From Oegoconia quadripuncta (taxonomy: Eukaryota > Arthropoda > Insecta > Lepidoptera > Autostichidae): a stretch of DNA of 64,000 nucleotides. Shown here piece after piece: positions 32,501 through 43,800 of the stretch. Numbering within the stretch: the first letter of the stretch is position 1; each line of letters begins with the position of its first letter. A model generated the notes under the pieces. That model was not told where the DNA came from and made no database searches. It was given only the letters and a program-made list of their open reading frames with translations. A program made the position numbers and the translations under genes. The stretch is from contig OX438744.1 of assembly GCA_949316235.1 (NCBI GenBank), positions 3,286,001-3,350,000 on the forward strand, read 5' to 3'.

Positions 32501-33394
32501 GGCCTTAAAACACGAATGAAGCCTTAAATTCGACCGATAATGTTAAATGAGAAGGCGATGAAGTTCATTCTGAGTTCGTTTCCATTGAATAACTGAATTC
32601 TCGCTGTATTGAAATATCTTTCTCTTAAATCATAAAAAAGGGGTTGGATATAATACATTAGGAATTTTATTTGGCCAATATACTTTTGTTTCTGGATGAT
32701 CGTGTATGATTAATTAACTGCATCGAAATCAACAGCAAAATTAAGTGTTTCAAAGAAGAAAGCAAGTACATTTGGAGTAGGTCTAGTCAACTGTCCAGCG
32801 ATATTGTTTACTGATGTGTTTATCTATTGATAGAAACAGATAACATCCACGACATTGCCGTCTATTCAGTCGAGGTACTTTAAGTTCATCTGTACCCACT
32901 CTCTTGGAGGAATAACTCTGTTCATACCTTTGTTGGCAGCTACCAGTTATTGAAATACCTACTGTTCTATTGGTTCTCCGGCTTCGGAATCTGTATTGAT
33001 CCCTTGACGCATTGAATTATCGGTTTATAGGTGACTAATTAATCTGTATTTGTTGCCTGTTTAGATATAACAAACGTGTTATTGTCAGCAGCTGTGTACC
33101 AAACAAGGTGTCCAATACTTAATTATTGCCATTTAACATGTAAGCAACAAGTGTTCAAAGGTTTTTTACATTCTAATATGAATGTTTGCGTAATGTAGAT
33201 GTCTAAGAAATATATCTACATGATTGCGTACGTTTATTTAACATCTAGTTTTGCTAATAACTAATAGGAACTGCTATTAGCTATGAAATCATCACCGGAT
33301 ACCTACAGGACCGCTTGCAGACCCATGCAACATGATACGATGTGAGAGACGATGCATATATAAAGAGACAGTCTAAGCCACGTCTAAGTACTTT
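29557..33394. other. Intergenic, nothing recognised
   Basis: AT-rich DNA after Tmem63. Open frames at 30198-30642 and 32096-32402 are short and unsupported by any similarity I can see. Confidence 0.45.
29560..29565 (+). terminator. AATAAA just after the Tmem63 stop
   Basis: AATAAA begins 4 nt after the TAA. It would leave an extremely short 3'UTR, so the functional poly(A) site may lie further downstream. Confidence 0.3.
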
Positions 33395-33725
33395 TTACTA
33401 TGGAACTGGGTTTCGCTCCCGCTTGCGATGAGAGGAACGCGGCGCCCTCTTGCATCTACTCATACCTTTGTGCATCCTGAACCTGCATCTGCCGCCAAGC
33501 ATGCCATGTCAATAGCTTTGTTGTGTTCCGGTTGTCAGAAATAAGATAGCCAGTCAGTCCCCCAAATGTGTTGGGGTTTCCGGGTCAGTACGCTTCCACC
33601 TTCGACCACATCTTCACTTAACATCAGGTGTGATTGAGGTCAAGTACCAACCCGTTGTACATAAAAAAAAATCCTTTGTGGCACCATCTAGCGGCGGCAG
33701 CGTCTATTGTTGCATTGGAAAAGTG
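33395..33725. repeat. Dispersed repeat interrupted by a SINE
   Basis: Text with GATGAGAGGAACGCGGCGCC and GGCACCATCTAGCGGCGGCA, related to 39120-39220 (GGGGAACGCAGCACCCCC, GGCACCAATTAGCAGCGG). It is split by the SINE at 33481-33671. Confidence 0.6.
33481..33671 (+). mobile_element. SINE family A, 5'-truncated, with 8-bp target duplication
   Basis: Starts inside the body (ATCTGCCGCCAAGC) and ends in an A tail. CCTTTGTG is present at 33465-33472 and 33673-33680, a target-site duplication. Confidence 0.82.
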
Positions 33726-34816
33726 CTTTGTATTTCCTCCGTGATGTAAGAGGACTCAACACACCATTATATTTCTGTAACCGAATCAAACTGTAATGAT
33801 AATTAAAGTGTTTCTATGCAACAGGTTTAAAGAGAACATGTGTAAAAGAATTGATAATTTCGTTTTAATTATGTTGCTCAATGAATTAAAAAAAAAACTT
33901 ATAATGCAGTTAACAATTTGAATGTAGCGCGCAGAAAATTACCCAGTTATCGGATTCAGCTTCAGCACTATACAAATTAGTTAAAGTAGGTGTAAACTTA
34001 AGGGGATGATGAACTATTAACTGTACAATAGAGCGACATAGTCAATATTGACTAAGCTCTCAAAATTAAGATTAAAAAAGTTACCCAGTGCAAAGTTTCT
34101 ATAGAAATTACTCTACTTTATTGGTTCTTTTGTCTACTCTACTGAGTTAATAGATGTTTAAACTTCAACCTTTAACGAAATGCACAGTGAAAGTGCAGCT
34201 TTAAAATATTAACTGCCAACGCCTGCCCGACATGCCAAAGTAAACTCTATTGTTATAACACTTATTACCCTTAATAACAGTGTTTATATGATAACAGTTT
34301 TTATTCCATTACACTTTGATTCTGTTCCATGGTCTGTTACACTATGTCATGTTTCGGGTATAGTTATGCGAAAGAGGTTATTAAGCCTATTACGGTGAGA
34401 GTCAAAGTCCTACATCGTGTAGGAACCACGGGCGGATCGGCGGGGCTATCTGTAGCTAGATTATAATATTGAATTTTGAATAAAGTTTATATTTCATATA
34501 TTATTTATTATGATTCTTGTATGATGGATGCTAAAACGGATGTTATGAATAATCCCATGAAGCAAATAATTAGTCAGAGCATGAAACTTTAGATGATAGA
34601 TGACACATTACTCGTGTGTTCATAACACCAGAAGTCCACGCTGTATTGATAAACAACGAACCTAATTATTTGTTATGTGCTCGATTTTATATCGGTATTT
34701 GTGAGTTTAAGAAATTTCCACGTGATTGCATCCAAAGAGGTCGCAAATCATTAACTGGAAAGTTTACAAAAAAGTAGAAAAACTATCGCAAACTTGTGCC
34801 TGATCGATCACATTTT

Positions 34817-34909
34817 TACAATACCTACACTACATACCTACTTATTGGTACGTACAATATTACATAGATTGTACGTACCAATAAGTAGGTATGTAGTGTA
34901 GGTATTGTA
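34817..34909. repeat. Perfect 42-bp inverted repeat, 9-nt loop
   Basis: Arms 34817-34858 and 34868-34909 are exact reverse complements (left arm begins TACAATACCTACACTACATA) around ATTACATAG. Confidence 0.95.
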
Positions 34910-35177
34910 TTTGACGTATTTGACGACCGATTGGTGTACAGAGTGGTGATCCCACTTTCTAAACACGGTTGCGGATTTGATTTGATTATTAAAGATAAAA
35001 TTTAATGTTGATGTAAATGAAATGTTTTCCCAGACTATCCGTTATCTAGTATCGATAGTACTTGTTTTGTCTAGTATGGGACTAGATCATTGGCGTAAGT
35101 GTCCCAAATATTTATACATTTACCACAGAACAAACAGATTGTATTACGCTCCGTGTTTATACGACTCTACCGCATCA

Positions 35178-35321
35178 GGCCCGTATTAATAAACCGTTCT
35201 CAAGATTGACATGGCCTCAAGTTGACGCTTGAGAATCTGATGCATATTAAAACAGCATCAGAAAAAATGGTCTTGAGACAGACGCGATCTCAATCTCAAG
35301 AACCATTTATTAATACGGGCC
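35178..35321. mobile_element. MITE family D, short internally deleted copy
   Basis: Both termini present (GGCCCGTATTAATAAA ... TTTATTAATACGGGCC) enclosing only about 110 bp. Confidence 0.78.
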
Positions 35322-35496
35322 TAAGTCCAAAACTGATCAGACGTAGGTACTTTTGTCCAATCAGTAAAGGAATTGTAATAATAATAATAATGCATGGAGG
35401 GTATCAGAATTTTTGTCTTGCGTACTTTTTAGTTTTTTTCTGTAGTTTTTGGTTTGTATTTCTAAAACTGTACGACTTAGTAAAACGTATTTCACG

Positions 35497-35665
35497 TTCA
35501 CGTATTAATAAACGGAACTCAAGACTATCATTCATTCGCCGCTGAGGCGAATACTTGAGAAGTGATCTCCACTGAGTAGACCTCAAGATTGATTTATAAA
35601 TTATCACGGAGCTTGAGATTGCGTCAACTCGGGTGGTATTGAGGTTGGTTTATTAATACGGGCCT
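35497..35665. mobile_element. MITE family D, right half
   Basis: Matches the second half of the copy at 13169-13501, including TTCGCCGCTGAGGCGAA and the right terminus. Confidence 0.75.
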
Positions 35666-36659
35666 ATGACGCGGGACTCTTATGGCGCTAAGTATTGCTA
35701 CGAAAAGACAAGATGTGAGACACGAGAAACGCTTGTTCAGTCGCTGTCTATGTCATAAGTTGTGTCAGCCCTGCGGCCAGGTATATGTCTATGTTGTTTG
35801 TTTACTTATTTAATAAAAGCACAAGTTTGCAAAGTTTAAATTTGCAATGGAAAAGTAGGACTTGGCAGTCGTTTCTTAACTCTACACTCCAGAGGAAACT
35901 TGGACCTCTCCTCAACTCTTGTTTTTGGTGAAATAAAATAAATAAAATTTGATAACACCAAAGATTTTTTGTAGACAGCAGCTATTTTACTTAGTAAAAT
36001 TTTAGTAAAAATACGAATGAATAGCTAAAAGTCAGACCAAGAAAAACGATAGGATTGTAGCCACGGCCGTGTCGATTTTTGAACGAGTTTACGGTCACAT
36101 TCATAACGAAGTCTGCACATAGGTAAGCGTAATAAGGAAGCTATGAGTAGGTATACTATAAGATATACCGAAATCTATCGATGATGCTGCTCATTGCCTT
36201 GAGCGATAGAACATATAGTTTACTAAAGCGAGGGTAGTTTCCTAAAATGCCATCTTTCTTTTTCTTGGTCTTCGTTACCTAACTTGTACGAGATTACTGC
36301 GTTATTATTATAATTTAATTTATTATTGTTATTTATCTGTTATTAATTTAGATCAATTTGTAAATTAATTGTGAACTAATTATATATATAATTCGTTGTC
36401 CACTTTACCGTTTATCGCACCAGCTGCCTATGGATATGTCGTAAGCACATGGTTAAATGATCCATTTAACCATCTGCTCTCGACAGATACACTGTGTATT
36501 TTACAATTTATGTATATAAAGCTTTAAAATAAACTGTTTTATATAAAATGCCTTTTATTGAAAAAGTAAGTAAGTATATTACTTGTCGGGTAGGTACAGT
36601 AAATGGTAGGTTGTAATATGTTGGCTCTGTAAGCTGTACAATTTTAACCTTGTACATGT

Positions 36660-36772
36660 TTAAGTACTCGGTTTGGTTGGTGGTAGGGCATTTTAAATGT
36701 CCGCCTAAATGTCCGGCTAGCTACCACCATCTTACCTAAATCTGCCGCCAAGCAGCAATGTTAATAGCATTG
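36660..36772 (+). mobile_element. SINE family A, 3'-truncated
   Basis: Ends abruptly after AATGTTAATAGCATTGT. The segment TAAATGTCCG is duplicated inside it. Confidence 0.8.
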
Positions 36773-36883
36773 TAATTAGCGAACGGGCGGGTTATGTCCA
36801 TGAATGTTTATCATCTAAATAATCTGATATTTTATAATATGCTATCTTAATAAGCTTCTCTTTTATAGTATCTTTCGGGATAT

Positions 36884-37104
36884 TAGGCTGTTTATATAAA
36901 ATGCGAAAGTTTGGATGTTTCTTTGTTGCTCAATCACGGCGAAACGGACGAACGGATTTGGATGAAATTTGGTACATAGGTAGACTGTACCCTGGATTAA
37001 AACATAGGATACTTTTTATCCCAATGAAGTGAATAGTTCCAGCGGAATAAACATTTCCGCGATAAAGCTATTCAACGCAGGCGAAGCCGCGGGCGGAAAG
37101 CTAG
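36884..37104 (+). mobile_element. Helitron-like terminal segment
   Basis: Contains GGATGAAATTTGGTACATAG and ends AAGCCGCGGGCGGAAAGCTAG followed by T, the CTAG|T ending typical of Helitrons. A relative lies inverted at 20266-20468. Confidence 0.5.
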
Positions 37105-37126
37105 TAATAAATATATCAGACACACC

Positions 37127-37182
37127 AATCATCTAGTCCCAAACTAAGCAAAGCTTCTACTATGGATACTAGATAATGGATA
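37127..37182 (-). mobile_element. SINE family C fragment
   Basis: CATCTAGTCCCAAACTAAGC to GATAATGGATAAA, abutting the SINE A copy at 37187. Confidence 0.65.
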
Positions 37183-37186
37183 AATG

Positions 37187-37431
37187 GGTTGGTGGTAGGG
37201 CATTTTAAATGTCCACCTGGCTAGCTACCACCATCTTATCTAAATCTGCCGCCAAACAGCAATGTTAATAGTGTTGTGTTCCGGTTGTCAGAGATAAGAT
37301 AGCCAGTTCCCCAAATTATTTGGGTTTCCGGGTCAGTACGCTTTCACCTTCGGCCTCATCTTCACTTAACATCAGGTGTGATTGAGGTCAAGTGCTAACC
37401 CGTTGAGAATAAAAAAAAAAAAAAAAAAAAA
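37187..37431 (+). mobile_element. SINE family A, 5'-truncated, long A tail
   Basis: Body complete from GGTTGGTGGTAGGGCA; tail of about 22 A residues, which suggests a younger insertion. Confidence 0.85.
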
Positions 37432-37774
37432 CAGTGGCACGAGAAGGGGCTTCATCGTGAAAGGCCAATCGAAGTCTATCATAACTTTCTTGTTGACTTA
37501 AATGACATCGAAAGTCATAAAAAATCATTGCACCAAAGTTTTTGCTGCTGACGTGACACGGACAATTTTCAATTTGCCGCCAAATCGTAAAACAAATGAA
37601 TGAAATACATACACAGTAATATTGGCAGAGTTCCATTTTCAAAATTTGAGCTTATTATTATATCGTTTAAAAGTGGCCAGTTCTAAGAATTTTAGGTCGC
37701 CCTCGAAGTAAGTAGGTACTTGAAGTTTGAAAAAACTCGTTTACAATAAGCGAAGTTAAAGCAATTAAGACTCG

Positions 37775-38025
37775 GTCTCGCAATTTGGGAGGTCCGGGTT
37801 CGATTCCCAGGTAGGCCATGTATCAATGAGTTTTTAAATTTAAACGGTGAAGGAAACCTCGTGAGGTAACCTGCATGCCTGAGAAATAAAAAATCAAAGG
37901 TATGTGAAGTCCCCAACTCGCATTGGGCCAGCGCGGTGGATTATGGCCCATACTCATTATTACGAGGAAAGGCCTGTAGGGAAAGAAAGTGGTATGTTTA
38001 CGGTCTGATGATGAAGTAATGTCTG
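37775..38025 (+). mobile_element. SINE family K with tRNA-like head
   Basis: Head includes the B-box-like CGGGTTCGATTCCC, followed by ACGGTGAAGGAAACCTCG and GGCCAGCGCGGTGGATTATGG as in 15226-15440. Confidence 0.65.
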
Positions 38026-38335
38026 GCGCCTTGAGTTTGGGTTTGATGAGGAACCCTAAAAACGGTTATATTTTTTTTTACAAAAAGTAAATAAAAGAAT
38101 AAAGATCCGTTTTTTTGCGTCGCTTCTTTTCCCACAGATGTATTTTCCTTCCCAAATTGGTAGTAGCTAGACATACTGACTGAAGATAAATGCAATAAGC
38201 CCTATTACTACTTCCCAGTAGATTTAAATTCGCCTTCAACAAATGATATTGTTTATCTTCTCTTCTCTATATCTGTGTTAAGAATCGAATTTTTCTTTAA
38301 ACCTTTTTTTAATGAAAATATATATGAAAACAATA

Positions 38336-38469
38336 GTGTCGATTCGGTTGTACGCAAACTAAAACCAATTTTAAAGTAGGTCTGTCATTTTCCCTCTGGA
38401 ACAATATAATGTGACAGCACCAGTCTAAATCTGGTTTTAGTTTAGTTCGTGTGCAACCGAATCGACACC
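38336..38469. mobile_element. MITE family G
   Basis: Ends GTGTCGATTCGGTTGTAC and its near-complement TGCAACCGAATCGACACC, with an interior like the copy at 62464. Confidence 0.82.
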
Positions 38470-40523
38470 AATATCAATATTTTACAGGTATAGTTTAATT
38501 TAAATAGGTGCATTAAGATCTCTAATTATTTAGATTTAGTATTTTCTTTGTATTAAACGAAAAACTTTTAATGAAGAAAAAAAAAATATTCGGAATTTTT
38601 AACTAGCGATGGGGCTCGTCTAGAGTTCGGCCCTCCAAGTATCAAGAAGGAATAGAGCACTCATGTTGGACTCCTCATTTCCCTCGGTTACTCAAGGTTC
38701 ACGGACCGATCGCAAAAAAAGTCGTTGTATAAAAAATATTTTTTATTGTTCATATAAATTATTAACAATGACGATGTGGATGATGAAATGATGACAATGA
38801 CACCATCATTGCTAATGTCGCGTGCGCTCTTATCCCATACACAATCACTAACACAATACATAACGAAACAAATTCTAAATCACCTAAACTAATTTCATAA
38901 TGGGAAACTAAGCACAAAATCTATTGAGCATTCTTCATTAGAATAGTAAATAGTGTTCATAACTGGCAAAATGCATCAAAGTAATTGCTGGTATTTTTAG
39001 ATCCTAATAAATTATTTAATAAGAACCTAATATTTATTACAATTCAAATAAGCTTAGCATAAGTCCACGGAACATATACAAAGAGGATGCGGTCTAAATA
39101 CAATCATATTACTACGGTCTGTGGAGTGAAGTGACATTGCGGGATGAGGGGAACGCAGCACCCCCCTGCATTGCTATCTATACCTTTGAGGCACCAATTA
39201 GCAGCGGTGTCCACATAGTGTTTTATTAATAAAATTCCTAATTAAAAATTACTTTTAAAATCCTCATTTTTTATATTGACAAAAGACACGTTTATACTGC
39301 CAATGTGAAGACCTTTTCTAATTTACTATGATCTAATTGGTCAAGGGGCATGGCTAGCTGAGTGGCAACGATGAGTCACTATTTTCTTACCGAGAACTAT
39401 TTTTTTTTACAGGAAAAATTACAATACTTCATAATTTTGCGGATATTACCAGCTTATTTAATTAGAACTCTACAACGGTTCGGTTATAATGAGTAAGCCA
39501 CGCCCACTATGGTGATGTTACGTGCACATGTCGAATCACGGGATTCAGTTGTTCACACCGTTACCCCTTTATATGTGATCCGTGTTGTCTAAATGTAAGT
39601 TGAGCGGGGTACGTGATAGGTTTGTCCATCATAACTTAACCTCATTTAATCTTAATCGAGGCGTCTTTTGAGCATCCCAGAACGTGTCCTGCTCAATGTA
39701 GTAGACACCCTAAGCTCCATAGTACAGAATATTGATGTATACTTTCCTTTTTTGTTTAATAAAATGTATTATTGTAAGGCTCTCAATTCTGAATCTGGAT
39801 TTATATCATTACCAGTCCTTTCTCACTGCCCAAATATCTAATTATCTATCCTTTTCAAACAGAGAAGTCATTCTGTAATATGGGCCATTTGTATAACCAA
39901 ATATTTCATTATATTGTATAAAAAATGTTATAAAACAATGGAACTGGGAACTTCTACATTTTTAAAGTAGCAACCATTTAGCTATTTATCAGCCGAAATT
40001 GTTCAGAAATAGTTCAAATAAATGTGGTGCTACTATTTTTAAACGGTCAATCAGTTTTATTAATATTTCTTTGCATAAAGTGACATAGGCTCTCAATAGT
40101 TATGTTTTATTACTGTGAGAAAGAATGTGCTATATTGCACTTATCAAACTGCAACGGCAGCCATGCTGATCTTGACGCATCACTAACCATAGCATTGAAA
40201 TTTAGCTATGATATATGTTAATTAGAAAGCAGGTTCCAAGCATACAGACGTTAAACAGGTTTTATGGCGTTTTATTTATTAATGGTAATTGTTGTGGTCA
40301 ATTTTTTCGCCATAAGTTTTTTTAACCATTGGAATGTGTTCACACAATCCCTAAGGACCCCTTTTCAGCTCAGAACCCCGTCTCACTATCCTTGTATATA
40401 CGTAACACAACAGCCCCAACAGCAGAGAAATCATACTCTATTATTTTTGTGTGCAAGCAGCTCACTTGTCTAAAATTTCTCTACACACATAACATTAGCA
40501 ACGATATTACTAACTAAACTTAT
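38470..40523. other. Intergenic before SsRbeta 3' end, no gene seen
   Basis: AT-rich. It contains the repeat related to 33395-33725 near 39120-39220 and no supported coding exon. Confidence 0.45.
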
Positions 40524-42624
40524 TTAATGTGTTTTCTTAGATTTAGATAACTTCTCATATTTGCTTTTTGATGAGTACCAAAAAACAAATGGGATGGCTA
40601 GAGAGGGCAGGGTCATTACTGCGAACGCGGTCCAGTCAAGGATGTGTGACGAGAACTTGCGATCATAGTCCTTGTATGCAACTATTGCACCTTCTCCAGG
40701 AGCACTACTGATTGAAGACTGGATCTGGAAAAAATAATAAGGGATAGTGAAAAAAAAGATAGGACTGCTAAGGTTAGGGAACCCCTGCCAAGTCACATAT
40801 CATGATCAGCCTTACACATACGCAATGTTGAAGCACAGTCTCCACTCAGTATGGCCATGATCATCCATGTGGGCCAAGTGCAGATTGGTGGAATTGTGTC
40901 AGACTATAGTGGCCACCTGACAGTATTTTTAAGCCTACATTTAACGTGCCCTCCGAAGCATTAAAATGACACGAGTGGTCATTCATTCAAGGAGTGACCA
41001 CACCAGACGTCTTAACTTCACTAAACGAAAACGAACAGCCAATGCGACTGCATTATGAATGTTTCCAATCATGAAGTTGAAGAATAATCTTAGAATAATA
41101 GGCATTTACTAAGATCACAAGCTTTATCTTCGACCACATCCTCACTTTTCACATGGTGTGATTGAGTATCAATCAAAAACTAATACACAATAAAATAATA
41201 ACACTTGAAATGCCAAAAAAGTGACAAAACAATAGACTTCATTGCAGTGTCATATATCATCAAAAAGCCTTGATTGTATCAAATCACACAAAGTCACCTG
41301 ATATGCAACAACACATAAATATTAGAACAGTAACCCATTCATGGCACTTCACCATACAACACTTATGGAGTTCCAATCTCCTTCCTCTCTCCCTCTATCC
41401 TCAAGATAGTTTTATGTATAGTTAAGTAGACATACATTAAAAAAATATGGCACCTCATCATGATAAACTGATCATCAAATGAAAATCTGATAATGAAGTT
41501 ACTGATTGTGAGGTACAACCAACAACAAGACACAAGCCAGGTTATAGCGAGACTTAAATCTGTTAATATGATGTGTAGCTGTATACCTTACAAATAAGTA
41601 TTCATTAGTACTTTATCTATTTTTTAAGTCTCTGTACACTCTGGAATTTGCCAGCCTAATCTATAGCTTCATATTTCCCATTTTCACACTCTGTTTGTAA
41701 CAGCCTGATAAATTTATGGATATCTACAGAGCCCATCAGTCATATCCGAGTTTATACATTGAATGAATCATTCATTCATCATCATATATTATATACAAAA
41801 TAGTTTATTTGTTTTTCAGATCATACAATTACCAATGTGTTGTGGGATCTTTCTTTTAAGCATCAAAATGCCTGTGCCAGAAAGATCCACTCTTCCTTAA
41901 CTTATATAGAGTATGATCAAGATGCAGATATATATTACTGTTTGGTTAGTAATAAATCATTTATTTTTCAGACAATAAGGTCCATCTTTGTTAGTACAGT
42001 CACCTATAACTACGTTAATAAACAGTGGTAGACATTGAAAATTTAAAATAACAATATTATTAGTGGTAAGGTACCTAGACACATTACTAACCATCTTAGA
42101 TATGCTTGCCACCAGCAACTAAGTTAATATGTTGACTATTGGAAATAACAACAGTCACTAAAATAAGCTTTTGGTCCTGAACATGTTGTGCCATTGAGAT
42201 GGAGCACTAATCCTTATTGCACTTAATAAAATAAATTTATAACTCAACTCACCACAGTGGCATCTTCACTGGACTTGTAGGTAATTTCAGCTGACGTGAA
42301 GTTGAAGTAACCATATTTGTTGGATCTAATAGTAACCACATGAGAGACATTGGTTTGTGGTGGGATCCTGTCGATATTCGCAGACAGCTGCCCGCCCACA
42401 ACGGTGAACACCTCCGGGTGGAACCCGTTATCAACGAGCTTCACATCAACAGCAGGAGCGGTGCCGACGTTATACAGGGTGTATTTCAAAAGTATGTCCA
42501 TGTTCTCAACAAGGTACTTGTTTAACACTTGTTTGGAGACTAGTAGCCTTGCGACAGCAGGTTCATCATCAGCCGACACCACGGCTGTGATGATGAGAAT
42601 CAGCGATAGGAATTTTGCGGACAT
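40524..42624 (-). CDS. SsRbeta: Translocon-associated protein subunit beta (TRAP-beta, SSR2), 190 aa
   Basis: Subunit of the TRAP complex, which sits beside the Sec61 channel in the ER membrane and assists translocation. Two coding exons, 42624-42253 and 40724-40524, join in phase 0 at GTGAGT and TTTTTTCCAG to give 190 aa (human SSR2 is 183). Residues 1 to about 18 are a signal peptide ([13 protein letters not shown], then DDE). The lumenal beta-sandwich follows, with two N-glycosylation sequons, NVS and NFT, and the family motifs [12 protein letters not shown] and [12 protein letters not shown]. Exon 2 starts with a Ser-rich junction SSAPGEGA, then [12 protein letters not shown], a single TM helix ([18 protein letters not shown]) and a short Lys-rich cytosolic tail. 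An upstream ATG at 42645 is excluded because it lies before the acceptor of a 5'UTR intron (TTTTTCAG, exon from 42629). Confidence 0.95.
40725..42252. other. SsRbeta intron
   Basis: Holds two decayed dispersed-repeat segments, at 40840-41020 (GTGGTCATTCATTCAAGGAG, related to 15000-15130) and at about 41130-41200 (a remnant of a SINE A 3' end). No other exon is visible. Confidence 0.45.
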
Positions 42625-42778
42625 ATTGTCTGAAAAATTTAACACAAATCGTGAGTCAAAGATTTTTACTGTTTTATCAAATATTGCAGAAAAATAAATG
42701 AAAGTTTGATAAAATAGTTAAGAAAATTAAAAACATTTGAAAACATAATGGATTAGAATTTCAGTTTATAATAATTAC

Positions 42779-42840
42779 CTTGTACTTGACTTAAAATTCA
42801 ATGAAATAAATTCGAAAGGAGAAAATTTTGAGATGACAGA
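42779..42840 (-). other. Probable 5'UTR exon of SsRbeta
   Basis: A donor AAG|GTAATT on the minus strand at 42779/42778 lies about 150 bp upstream of the acceptor TTTTTCAG that precedes the SsRbeta start codon. A small non-coding first exon spliced to ACAATATG is the simplest reading. The transcription start is not determinable; the far end given is approximate. Confidence 0.5.
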
Positions 42841-43401
42841 TTATCGTACGTGGCTGACGTTTCACTCCACGCGTCCGAAAATTATTGCCAACGTTGAAGT
42901 CAATTTTTATAGATGTGTTCACGATATAACCACACCAATCGCATGTGTTCACAGACTACTTTTGTATTCTAGTTCGATTGACCTTCACCCTTTAGACATT
43001 ATCTGAGTAATCTGTGCCTTCACCTTCACTCACAGACAGAATAATGTAAGCCTAAACCATGGATGTAGTAGTTAAACCAAACATTAGAGACAGGTGAGTC
43101 AAATAGACGCCGCCCGCTCCGTGAATTATTAAGATTCCAATTTGCTGTTCAGTATTCACAGACGAATATAAAAATATATGCACAAAATAATGTTGAAAAA
43201 ATTGCCCGAATAGGCAGGCTGACGATTTTTTATTTATGAACACATTCTAAGTTGTCAAATGTCAAACAATACATGTTTGTTTTCTTGCTCTCTTTCGGTA
43301 CGTTTTCCGAAATAATGGATTTTTGCCAAAACTATTAATCTCTTCATGTCCAACTTATTCAAAAAGCGGCGAAGTGATAGAAAACGGCTATAAAACAAAC
43401 T
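42841..43401. promoter_or_regulatory. Divergent promoter region, SsRbeta (-) / POLR1D-like + Zw10 (+)
   Basis: About 560 bp separate the presumed 5' end of SsRbeta from the ATG of the POLR1D-like gene, with no recognisable repeat inserted, unlike most of the window. No TATA box could be assigned confidently. Treating it as a shared bidirectional promoter is inference from gene layout. Confidence 0.45.
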
Positions 43402-43799
43402 ATGACAGAGAAGGACGATGCTACTAATCAAACCGATAAAGAGCCACTAGATGACGAAGCTTTGGAGAAGTATGCATATTTTTCATATTTCCTTGTGATT
43501 TTCGGCATTTTAGCAGCTATTTGCACTGAAACAACCATTCCAGATTAGCAGTAGAGGAGTTGATGCGGGAGGCGGTTCAAGGCGCAGCTCGAGCCGAGAT
43601 CGTTGGCCCCTCCGGCTGGATCAAAGCCCCGCAGCAGAAAACAAATAAACGTTTCCTCGTCAACACACTGCGGAATGCTGTAAGCTCTAACAACTACCAC
43701 AACACACGAAACCACCGAAACCCGCACAAGAGATCACCAAAACGTGATCGACACCCTGAGCCTACAATTAAAAAAGAGAGACCTAAGAAAAAACACTAA
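43402..43799 (+). CDS. POLR1D isoform-2-like small protein, two exons, 107 aa
   Basis: Exon 1 is 43402-43469 and exon 2 is 43544-43799, separated by a 74-nt intron (GTATGC ... TTCCAG). Joined, they encode 107 aa ending in a TAA. The core LAVEELMREA, RAEIVGPSGWIKAP and TNKRFLVNTLRN matches what I know of the protein from human POLR1D alternative isoform 2. That isoform shares the locus name with the RNA polymerase I/III subunit but is an unrelated short protein with a conserved GPxGWxK...TNKRFL block. The C-terminal third is basic and low-complexity (His, Arg, Lys, Pro) and is probably disordered and nuclear. Its molecular function is not established. The stop codon is followed by one A and then the ATG of Zw10, so the two frames lie head to tail with no room for a separate intergenic region. 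Confidence 0.82.
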
Positions 43800-43800
43800 A

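Noticed and set aside
40264..40473. 69-codon hydrophobic plus-strand frame beyond the SsRbeta 3' end
   Set aside because: Composition is that of AT-rich DNA; no acceptor, domain or conserved motif.
42625..42645. Upstream Met of SsRbeta at 42645
   Set aside because: It lies before a clear acceptor (TTTTTCAG at 42630), and the signal peptide begins properly at the Met at 42624.
43744..43800. Longer Zw10 start at 43744
   Set aside because: The extra 19 codons overlap the C-terminus of the POLR1D-like frame and do not resemble Zw10; the ATG at 43801 begins the family sequence with a better context.
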